The notes beneath the pieces are model-generated. The model had not been told where the DNA came from, ran no database searches, and was given only the letters and a program-made list of their open reading frames with translations. 64,000 bases of DNA, from assembly GCF_021412585.1 (NCBI RefSeq), contig NZ_JAKCMI010000023.1, positions 301,049 to 365,048 on the forward strand, given 5' to 3'. Below are positions 35,501 through 41,630 of this stretch, piece after piece. Each line of letters begins with the position of its first letter. The first letter of the stretch is position 1. This DNA comes from Halomonas alkalisoli (GTDB lineage Bacteria > Pseudomonadota > Gammaproteobacteria > Pseudomonadales > Halomonadaceae). Position numbers and translations under genes: made by a program.

Positions 35501-38077
35501 CTCATTCTTGATACCGCCGGCAGTTCGCTGGAGCGTCAGTTGTATCGGCAGACGCCTATCGAGCGTCCTGTCTTCGAGCCGATGGGGGCGTGGAAGTGGC
35601 CGCAATTGCCGCCGCTGAGTGAACCGTCTGAGCGACTTCTGGCCAACGGTTTTGGCAGTTTCTGTCCCGACACCGGCGAGTATGACATCACCTTCCAGGG
35701 GCAAGTCCCGCCCCCGGCGCCCTGGGCCAATGTGCTGGCCAATGCGAGCTTTGGTAGCATCGTCACGGAGGCCGGTCTGGGGTGGAGTTGGGCCGAGAAC
35801 AGCGGCGAGAACCGCCTGACACGCTGGCACAACGACCCGGTCTGCGACCTGCAGGCGGAAGCGATCTACCTGCGTGACGAGATGACCACGCAGATCTGGA
35901 CACCGACACCATTGCCTTCTGGCGGAGGCAGTCCATGCAGGGTGCGCCATGGCATCGGCTATACGATATGGGAACGCACCGGCGAAGGGCTGGAGCAAGA
36001 ACTCCTGGCCTTCGTCGCGGTCGACGAGCCGGTCAAGCTGGTCCGGCTGAGATTACGCAACCCCAGCGGACAGACGCGGCGGATAACGGCCACCTACTTT
36101 GCCGACTGGCTGCTGGGCGGTGTCGCCGGGCAGGCCGACCCGATGCTCGCGGCGCGCTATGACGCCGACACCCACGCGATCCTGGCGCGCAACACCCGCA
36201 ACGCCGAGTTCGCCGACCGTGAGGCCTTCCTGACCAGCACACTGGCACCACACAGCCTGACGACATCGCGCTCTGAATTCCTGGGCCCCGGGGCTGACAT
36301 GCGCCAACCCGACGCCTTGAGGCGCTGGGACCTGGGGGAGTGCCGGTATGCAAACGGGGATTGCTGCGGCGCCTTCCAAGTGCATCTAGATATTCCCGCG
36401 GGCCAGACGGCCGAGGCGGTGTTTGTCCTGGGGCAGGGCGTGACCGGCGAAGCCGCACGCGAACTCGTCCTGCGCTGGCAGGATCCGGCGCGGAGCCTGG
36501 CCGAATTCACTCGTCTGCAACGGGTCTGGGAGGGTCGCCTGGGCACGGTGCAGGTCGCGACGCCAGACCCGGCCTTCGATCTCATGGTCAATCGCTGGTT
36601 ACCGTATCAGACACTGAGTTCGCGCCTGTTCGCCCGCGCGGGTTTCTATCAGGCGAGCGGTGCCTTCGGGTTCCGGGACCAGTTGCAGGATGTGATGGCG
36701 CTGCTGCACTCAGCGCCGGACCTGGCCCGCCGCCACATCCTGTACGCCGCTGCCCATCAGTTCGAGGAGGGCGATGTATTGCACTGGTGGCACCCACCCC
36801 TGGGTAGGGGGGTGCGCACTCGCTTTTCCGATGACCTGCTGTGGCTGCCCCATGTCACCGCCGGTTATGTCTCCGCCACCGGCGATGTCGCGATCCTGTC
36901 CGAGGGTGCGCCCTTCCTGACTGGTCCGCCGCTGGGGCAGCAGGAGCATGACCACTACGCGCTTTTCGATGCCACAGCCGATTCCTGGCCACTGTTCGAC
37001 CATTGCGAACGTGCGCTGGAACGTGCGTATCGACTGGGCGCCGACGGGTTGCCGCTGATCGGAACCGGTGACTGGAATGATGGGATGGACCGGGTCGGCG
37101 CCAAGGGCCGGGGGCAAAGTATCTGGCTGGCCTGGTTCATGATTTCCACCATCCGTGGCTTTTTGAAGCTCTGCACCGATGCGGGGCGCGAGGATCTGAT
37201 GCCGCACTGGAGTGGGCGGATGACAGCTTTGACCGAGGCGGTGGAAAAAGCTGGCTGGGACGGGGACTGGTATCTGCGTGCGCTGGACGACGATGGCCAG
37301 CCCTGGGGTGCGGCATCGAACCAGGAGTGCAGGATCGACTCGATCGCACAGTCCTGGGCGGTGCTCTCTGGGGCCGCCGACCCCGAGCGGGCGCGAAGCG
37401 CCATGCACCACGCCGCGCAGGAACTGATGCGCGACAGCGACGAGCTGGTGCGCCTGCTCACGCCACCCTTCGATATCACGCTTCGTGATCCGGGCTACAT
37501 CAAGGCCTATCCGCCCGGTATCCGCGAGAACGGGGGGCAATACAGCCATGCCGCCGCATGGTTCGGTATCGCTTTTGCCCAGCTTGGCGAAGGCGATCGC
37601 GCCAAGCAGGTCTTCGACCGGCTCAATCCCGCGCTGCACGCGCGGTCGCTCGACGAGGTCCGACGCTACCTGACCGAACCCTACGCGGTCGCTGCCGATA
37701 TCGCCGGGGTCGAGCCGCATTTGGGGCGCGGCGGCTGGACCTGGTACACCGGCGCTTCCGGCTGGAGCTGGAGGCTGGCGGTCGAATACATCCTGGGCTT
37801 GCGGCTCGTCTCGGGCAGGCTTGAAATAGCACCATGCCTGCCGACGGCCTGGACCGGGTTCGAGGCACGTCTCGAGCGCCCCGGTGGTAGCCTGGTGATT
37901 CGTGTCGAGAAGCCCGAGGGACTGAGCGAGGGAGCCCCCCGGCTCAGCGTAGATGGCCTGCCTTGTTCGGGGAGGGCTATCGATTTCCCGGATGACGGAA
38001 GGACCGTCGAGGTGCTGGTTCGGATAGTGCCCATGCCCGATGCGGAGGTCGAGCGATCACCCGACACGGCGCGGTAA
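29576..38077 (+). CDS. cyclic beta-1,2-glucan synthase-like protein (GT84 + GH94)
   Basis: A 2833-residue protein, almost the length of NdvB of Sinorhizobium (about 2830) and Cgs of Brucella. It opens with a hydrophilic region, two membrane helices near 318-372 and a GT84 glycosyltransferase domain (DADTR near 533, GSFTGKGIYEVEPF, RWHRWLRGDWQL). More helices follow near 727-770 and 853-892. A glucoamylase-like middle domain covers about 930-1450, and two beta-sandwich phosphorylase-type repeats come next. The GH94 barrel carries GTGDWNDGMDRVG near 2496-2508 and ENGGQYSHAAAWFG. In rhizobia such enzymes build, trim and cyclise periplasmic glucan under osmotic change. Location at the inner membrane is inferred. 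The product in this organism is untested. Confidence 0.88.
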   Translation: MQPEDTPADLSIDASARKIADLHHCGSGSPRALASLSGLHAIRDWIPMALAAARERGPDNLAAAEWLLDNHYHARRAVRQVAQDMPGSFYRRLPPLAQSWDGVEAGKPRIYALVHGLLQASRLQLSLSLCVDFLQAYQERSPLNIAELWALPTILRLVCLEVLIGAWGRLFPTVTSPLGISVAVPALEVLDDTECIARALSGLMVISTLQWKDVIDRTSLIEATLRRDPANVYPRMDFETRDAYRRAIETLASHGDMSEWRAAEFLVMRCREEHGDPLRSHVGYWLFDEGRREFEAQLGVHLPLGDAWRRRLRRSAGPLYAASLGVGSAGALGIIALYLWWGGADALQLAAGLALALLPASLLGVALVNALVTQWVPPRTLPKLDFRNGIDADHATVIAMPVLVDHASDVSRLAQQLERHWLANPDPMLQFALLSDLADADAEVTPGDVAIEAALVSAVEDLNTRHGGGGGQGAFHLLHRPRCYNPSEDCWMGWERKRGKLEQFNAFILRGDLGSYSLTAGAPEALRGVRFVVTVDADTRLSPGSVKRLVGALAHPLNTARFHPETGRVEAGYTILQPRVEISPLEATRSRFARLYAGDASIDIYSRAVSDVYQDLFGVGSFTGKGIYEVEPFSRSLEGCMPENRILSHDLLEGLYGRVGLTSDIVVYESFPADYLEHAARWHRWLRGDWQLLPWLGRQVPGPDGGRLRSPFSALGRWKLLDNLRRSLVPISLVMLALAGWFVLSGSPWVWTALAVLPLAAHLFTDLVTGFARGRRRGAVRGTLRQLREQLGRWVLMVTFLLNDAVIAGDAMGRTLWRLASGRHLLEWRTAAQVAARMDSEDNRHRAWKAMWPATALAALVTLGMVLAAPGALAGAVPLLALWVAAPEIAWRLGRRRQAPEDVLPEAERAFLRLIARRTWLFFETHVRPEDHWLPPDNYQEAPQAGAAHRTSPTNIGMLMLSSLTAWRLGHVGLPELTERLSNMLDSMDRLERHRGHLLNWYETQQLTPLEPRYVSTVDSGNLAVSLITLQQACLDAQCGPAFLPEQWNGLDDALQLLAESLGEVDDPGGSLGGCVALVDEMRETIGQGCDAPDGWSALLDDLRDQRLPQFQACLRDLISRAGFTPHDSLREVQVWLERTRHHIAVMHRDLQSLQGWRLLAASPPADCAELARSLSEQLSVHLSLGEVAPAMEAVRRWLADHGHACTDPVATRWVETLDAALSQSATAHARLDLALDDIAQRASAWAHGMDFGFLYDASSRLFFIGYNVSRGRMDANHYDLLASEARLTSYFAIAKGDVPLEHWFHLGRPVTRQSSGLTLVSWSGSIFEYLMPRLLMRSYRESLMYESDRTAVDIQRQHGEALGIPWGMSESGYAEQDPEQRYRYRAFGVPELGARRGLSLDRVVAPYATLLALPVRTQAALANLHALVELGALGRFGFFEAVDFTPERVPVVGGFTMVRSYMAHHHGMSLAALGNVLCNDRLVTWFHSDPHVATMELLLSERVPWEAPLERPSDQDAAVPGDRRQESAPALHPWVPRTWGGFSSLHALGNGRMTRMVTSAAGGSLGWHRHLLMRALGGTGEAGIGGHVLYLQDRHDRYLWSLGDHPFETQGGDPWRVVFHQHQVEFQHREHGIAVSMTVSVAPGDDLEIRYITVVNETDRPRHLSLTSCAEVILAPAADHARHPAFSRLFVGSSYLAELQGLLFIRRPLDPAKRSPVLLHRLVCDAPEVTIIGFETDRRVFLGRHGDARRPAALRAGTLAGGTGWVLDPVVALQADLTLEPNLSCSLAFVTIAADTRVAAEETAQRFTTLTALDWALHAAGAQVAGDVHRRGLMPSDLPSVQALLSALLRPEGPGRAAMRGEGETLPGQHDLWALGISGDYPILAVRVGDGHRTALFATLLAAHRLWRDGGIRIDLVILHSGIPGYVEPVRDRLMEGVRDAGAQELMGHRGGVHLVSQDPSNQRPAKVIEAVAALILDTAGSSLERQLYRQTPIERPVFEPMGAWKWPQLPPLSEPSERLLANGFGSFCPDTGEYDITFQGQVPPPAPWANVLANASFGSIVTEAGLGWSWAENSGENRLTRWHNDPVCDLQAEAIYLRDEMTTQIWTPTPLPSGGGSPCRVRHGIGYTIWERTGEGLEQELLAFVAVDEPVKLVRLRLRNPSGQTRRITATYFADWLLGGVAGQADPMLAARYDADTHAILARNTRNAEFADREAFLTSTLAPHSLTTSRSEFLGPGADMRQPDALRRWDLGECRYANGDCCGAFQVHLDIPAGQTAEAVFVLGQGVTGEAARELVLRWQDPARSLAEFTRLQRVWEGRLGTVQVATPDPAFDLMVNRWLPYQTLSSRLFARAGFYQASGAFGFRDQLQDVMALLHSAPDLARRHILYAAAHQFEEGDVLHWWHPPLGRGVRTRFSDDLLWLPHVTAGYVSATGDVAILSEGAPFLTGPPLGQQEHDHYALFDATADSWPLFDHCERALERAYRLGADGLPLIGTGDWNDGMDRVGAKGRGQSIWLAWFMISTIRGFLKLCTDAGREDLMPHWSGRMTALTEAVEKAGWDGDWYLRALDDDGQPWGAASNQECRIDSIAQSWAVLSGAADPERARSAMHHAAQELMRDSDELVRLLTPPFDITLRDPGYIKAYPPGIRENGGQYSHAAAWFGIAFAQLGEGDRAKQVFDRLNPALHARSLDEVRRYLTEPYAVAADIAGVEPHLGRGGWTWYTGASGWSWRLAVEYILGLRLVSGRLEIAPCLPTAWTGFEARLERPGGSLVIRVEKPEGLSEGAPRLSVDGLPCSGRAIDFPDDGRTVEVLVRIVPMPDAEVERSPDTAR

Positions 38078-38175
38078 GCGATGCGGTGAGCCGGGATCAA
38101 GCCCATCATCCCCGTCGCTGGACACCTTGGGCACTATAACCCTATATACCCTGCGCCACATTGGTGTGTTTTCGC

Positions 38176-39270
38176 CTAACCATTGCATAACGCTGCCCTT
38201 GCTTCTTCGCGACTCACTTCCTCGCCGGAGGGGAGGGGGCCTGCCGGATTGGCCAGCCAGGCGACGATATCCTGTTCGGTGCGAGCGCGTTGCGTATAGC
38301 GGGTCAGCATATGGTAGCCGTCCGGGTAGAGCGCCATGCGCCAGCCAGGTGTCTCGTTCGGACCTGGTTCAGGCAGGTTCTCCAGCAACGCGCAGAATGC
38401 CTCGGCCGGGATGACCTGGTCTTCGTCGCCATAGAGGATCAGTGTCGGCCCAGGCAGTTCGCTGGCGGCTTCCAGGGCCCTTCCCATTGCCTGGGTCAAG
38501 CCGGCCAGGGTGTCGACGCGGGCGCTGCGCAGGATCAGTGGGTCCTGGGCCAACTGACGCTTGATCGCTTCATCATCGGTGGGCTCGATTCCCATGCGCC
38601 GGGTGGTGCGTACCGAAAAGGACACCTGCGGTATCAGGCGAACGCCGAGCCACAGGCCCATCCGTTGATACCATGGCATCGCCTCTCGCCCCCACACGGC
38701 GGGGGCGATCAATACGCTGCCATCCACGGGGGGAGGGTCGTCATCGGTCATGGCGAGTATCACGATAGCCGCCCCCATGCTCTTGCCGATCAGGTAGAGC
38801 GGCGTGTGGGGGTGGCGTTCGCGCAGCAGGTCGGCGAGCAGCGCCACGTCATCGCTCAGTCGCTGATGCCCCGCCCACAGGCGGCGCTGTTCGGTGGTGC
38901 CGAAGCCACGCTGGTCATGGGCATAGACTTCCACGCCCTGGCGGGTCAGGGCGTCGGCAAGCACATCGAAGCTACCGGCATGGTCATTGAAGCCATGTAC
39001 CGCCAGGACCACGCTGCCGGCTTCGTCCTGTGCGGGCCAATGGCGTAGCGGGAGCTGGTAGCCATCGTCGGCAACGACCTGGTGTGTCGTGAGCCTTGGC
39101 TCCTCGGCGCCCGGGCCGGGCGACTGCAGCGTTGCATTGCTGGCGCAGCCGCCCGCAGACAGCAGTGCGACCATCAGCAAGGCGGGCCTTAGCCCGGCGA
39201 CCTTCAGCCAGACGCGCCTGCACGGGCGATGTTGCAGCGGTAGCGGCGGCATGGAACGCATACGGCTCAT
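38176..39270 (-). CDS. alpha/beta hydrolase lipoprotein (monoacylglycerol lipase-like)
   Basis: A 364-residue hydrolase of the serine aminopeptidase/monoglyceride lipase type. The N-terminus has a hydrophobic segment ending SAGGCAS, a plausible though not perfect lipobox, so the protein may be membrane anchored. LAVHGFNDHAGSFD is the oxyanion region, DQRGFGTTEQ follows, and the nucleophile lies in LIGKSMGAAI. Asp is in LILYGDEDQVIPAE and His in YPDGYHMLTR. The start ATG 39270 forms an ATGA overlap with the stop of the winged-helix gene upstream, which decides the start. Confidence 0.85.
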   Translation of the reverse strand: MSRMRSMPPLPLQHRPCRRVWLKVAGLRPALLMVALLSAGGCASNATLQSPGPGAEEPRLTTHQVVADDGYQLPLRHWPAQDEAGSVVLAVHGFNDHAGSFDVLADALTRQGVEVYAHDQRGFGTTEQRRLWAGHQRLSDDVALLADLLRERHPHTPLYLIGKSMGAAIVILAMTDDDPPPVDGSVLIAPAVWGREAMPWYQRMGLWLGVRLIPQVSFSVRTTRRMGIEPTDDEAIKRQLAQDPLILRSARVDTLAGLTQAMGRALEAASELPGPTLILYGDEDQVIPAEAFCALLENLPEPGPNETPGWRMALYPDGYHMLTRYTQRARTEQDIVAWLANPAGPLPSGEEVSREEARAALCNG

Positions 39271-39569
39271 GGTATGGCAGGGTAGTCGAGTACCTGGCGA
39301 AGCCGGTCGGCATGGGCGGAGACCCATTCCGGGGAGATGGGGCCCCAGTCGCGTATCACATAGCGTCCGATATTGTGCCTTCCGCCGGTCTCGGGTTCGA
39401 ACTCGCAGCGGATATCAAGTTCCTCCAGAGCCGTGATGGTGTCCTGGGCGGTGCGTCTCGGCATGCCGGTTGCCTCGATGATGGCCGGCACGCTGGCGAT
39501 GCCGGTCCTGACCAGGTGGGCCACGTAGAGGCGACGATAGAAGCTGGATCGGGTCTTGCTGAGGGGCAT
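39267..39569 (-). CDS. small winged-helix protein
   Basis: A 100-residue basic protein. SKTRSSFYRRLYVAHLVRTG is followed by a helix-turn-helix (VPAIIEATGMPRRTAQDTITAL) and a short beta wing, then HNIGRYVIRDWGPISPEWV. It resembles stand-alone winged-helix proteins found in pseudomonads and relatives; the target is unknown. Start ATG 39569 has AGGA seven bases upstream; the frame continues to 39602 without a better site. It overlaps the hydrolase by ATGA, so it may regulate or be co-expressed with it. Confidence 0.8.
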   Translation of the reverse strand: MPLSKTRSSFYRRLYVAHLVRTGIASVPAIIEATGMPRRTAQDTITALEELDIRCEFEPETGGRHNIGRYVIRDWGPISPEWVSAHADRLRQVLDYPAIP

Positions 39570-39888
39570 GTGGGCTTCCTGGGAGTGTGCTGTGTCAATC
39601 AACTGTGCGCAGGGCCATGAGGAGCTGACGAGAGTCGGTCAAGGATAGCGTCAGCGCCGGTGGGTTAGCCACCGGTATCCAGGGTGGTTCGGTTCCGGGT
39701 GGAGGTCGGGAGAATTGCCTACAGTACTAGGAGTACTGTCGGACTTGACGCTGATCGACTAATCCAGATTTCTCGCGACGATCGGTCAAATCCGGCAGGT
39801 TCCTGGCAGCGGGGTGAATTCATGAGCTTTTCGCTTGTCATTGGATGTAGGCAAGCAATGAAGGGCAAACGAATCAGGGAGGAGAGAC
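39570..39888 (+). other. divergent intergenic region with a 19-bp palindrome
   Basis: ACAGTACT-AGG-AGTACTGT (39721-39739) is a perfect inverted repeat. Five bases on, TTGACG (39745-39750) could be a -35 box for the + strand genes, but no good -10 is seen. No gene is supported here. Confidence 0.5.
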
Positions 39889-40149
39889 ATGGCCGTCAAT
39901 CGTGTGAGTGAAGCCGAGCTGTTGGTTCAGATAGGGCGCTGCGTGTTCGGTGAGCGAGTGGTGGTGGAGCGCGAGGGCAAGCGTTTCTCGGCGCGGGTTC
40001 AGCATGTCGGGGCAACGGGGGTGAAGGTCATTCCCGAGACGACGCTGACTGAGCACGACGGGGAGCCCGGCGATATCCAGGGCGTGATGGTCTCGTTTGC
40101 CGACATCAAGGAAGTCGAGGTCGAGGGTAATACCTATCGACTGGAATGA
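39889..40149 (+). CDS. conserved-looking small acidic protein, unknown
   Basis: An 86-residue soluble protein with a very strong ribosome site (GGAGGAG six bases upstream). It is rich in Val and Glu, predicted mostly beta, with a single Cys at 18 (GRCVFGERVVVEREGKRF) and no signal peptide or known motif. I do not recognise the family. It is 134 bases before the ATP-grasp gene on the same strand and might belong to the same unit. Confidence 0.75.
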   Translation: MAVNRVSEAELLVQIGRCVFGERVVVEREGKRFSARVQHVGATGVKVIPETTLTEHDGEPGDIQGVMVSFADIKEVEVEGNTYRLE

Positions 40150-40283
40150 GCACTATCGATTGAACGCTATCGATTGAAATAGCCTGTCTGCCGACACTGG
40201 CCGGCTCCGGCAAGGCGGCCGGCAATCAAGCCCGTACTTGATGAAAAGGAAAGGGAGGCTTTTCGACAAGGGGGTCAGGACCG

Positions 40284-41585
40284 ATGAGCTGGAATGTTTT
40301 CGTGGTCGGCTATGATGATCTGGGCAGGCATCTGTTGCCGATGCTCAACCATGCCAAGGATTACTCCTTTCATGGCCTGCTGTCCCTCGACGAGGTGGTT
40401 CATGCCGCTGAGTACCCCTTCGAGCGCCTGGTGACCGATGCGCTGGATGAGCTGGCGCGTTTCGACGGCTCCGTGGATGCCATCGTCGGGTACTGGGACT
40501 TTCCGACCAGTGCACTGGTACCGGTACTGAGGCAGCGACTGGGGCTCCCCGGGCCCTCCCTCGAAGCGGTGTTGAAGTGCGAGCACAAGTATTGGAGCCG
40601 AGTCGAACAAAAGCGTGTCATGCCCGAGTGCGTGCCGCCCTTTGAGGCCGTGGACCCCTTCGATGACGCTGCCGTCGAAAAGCTCGAGATCGACTACCCA
40701 TTCTGGATCAAGCCGATCAAGGCCCACTCCTCCCAGTTGGGATTTTACATCGACACGCCGGAACAGTTGCGTGAGGTCCTGCCGCGCATTCGACAGGGAA
40801 TCGGCCGCTTCGGCAAACCCTTCGATGAGGTTTGCTCCTACGCGACGTTGCCTGAGGATGTGGCCTGGGTGACCGGGCATCACTGCATCGCGGAGACCAT
40901 CATTTCTGCGGGTAATCAGTGCACCCTCGAGGGTTACGTACAGGACGGAGAGGTGCATCTCACCGGGGTTGGAATAATCGACTCCGTCCGCGATGAAACC
41001 CATCGCTCGGTGCTGCTGCGCTATGAATATCCCTCTCGCCTGCCCGAGCCGGTGCAGAAGCGGATGATCGGCTATGCCCGTGCCGTCATCAAGCAGCTCG
41101 GTTTCGACAACGGCCCCTTCAATATCGAGTTCTATCACGAGGAGGAGAGCGACCGTATCTGGGTGCTGGAGATCAACTCTCGCCTATCGCGCTCCCACGC
41201 CGCCATCTATCAACTGGTGGATGGTTCGCCACATTTTCAGGTGATGGTCGACACGGCGCTTGGCATCAAGCCGCGGTTGCCCTACCGGCAAGGCCAGTAT
41301 CCCGTCGCCGCCAAGCAGATGCTGCGCGTCTTCGAGGATGGCGTGGTTCGTCGAATGCCGACCGAGGAGGAGGTGCGGCGAGTCGAGGAGACGTTTCCCG
41401 GGGCGAAGGTCGAGCTCAATGTGAGCGAGGGCATGCGGCTGTCGACGCTGCTGCATCAGGACAGTTTCTCCTATGAGCTTGGCGTGCTCTTCATCGGTGG
41501 CGAGTCCCATGGCGACATGCTCTCCCGCATCGAGCAGTGCCGGGAGATGTTGCCGTTCGATATCGAGCCGATCGCCACGGATTGA
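40284..41585 (+). CDS. ATP-grasp carboxylate-amine ligase of unknown substrate
   Basis: A 433-residue ATP-grasp enzyme. The N-terminal nucleotide-like fold starts VFVVGYDDLGRHLLP. The ATP-binding lid contains FWIKPIKAHSSQLGFY near 140-155, and the metal ligands are in FNIEFY and VLEINSRLSRSHA near 280-305. A C-terminal domain like those of biotin carboxylase or PurK follows. The reaction should join a carboxylate to an amine or similar group through an acyl phosphate. GGAGG upstream is about 20 bases away, so start choice is less firm. It is followed 45 bases later by a CocE/NonD hydrolase. The substrate is unknown. Confidence 0.85.
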   Translation: MSWNVFVVGYDDLGRHLLPMLNHAKDYSFHGLLSLDEVVHAAEYPFERLVTDALDELARFDGSVDAIVGYWDFPTSALVPVLRQRLGLPGPSLEAVLKCEHKYWSRVEQKRVMPECVPPFEAVDPFDDAAVEKLEIDYPFWIKPIKAHSSQLGFYIDTPEQLREVLPRIRQGIGRFGKPFDEVCSYATLPEDVAWVTGHHCIAETIISAGNQCTLEGYVQDGEVHLTGVGIIDSVRDETHRSVLLRYEYPSRLPEPVQKRMIGYARAVIKQLGFDNGPFNIEFYHEEESDRIWVLEINSRLSRSHAAIYQLVDGSPHFQVMVDTALGIKPRLPYRQGQYPVAAKQMLRVFEDGVVRRMPTEEEVRRVEETFPGAKVELNVSEGMRLSTLLHQDSFSYELGVLFIGGESHGDMLSRIEQCREMLPFDIEPIATD

Positions 41586-41630
41586 ATCGGTAACCGAGGG
41601 ACCGCCATTTCACAGAGACGGGAGGGTCCG

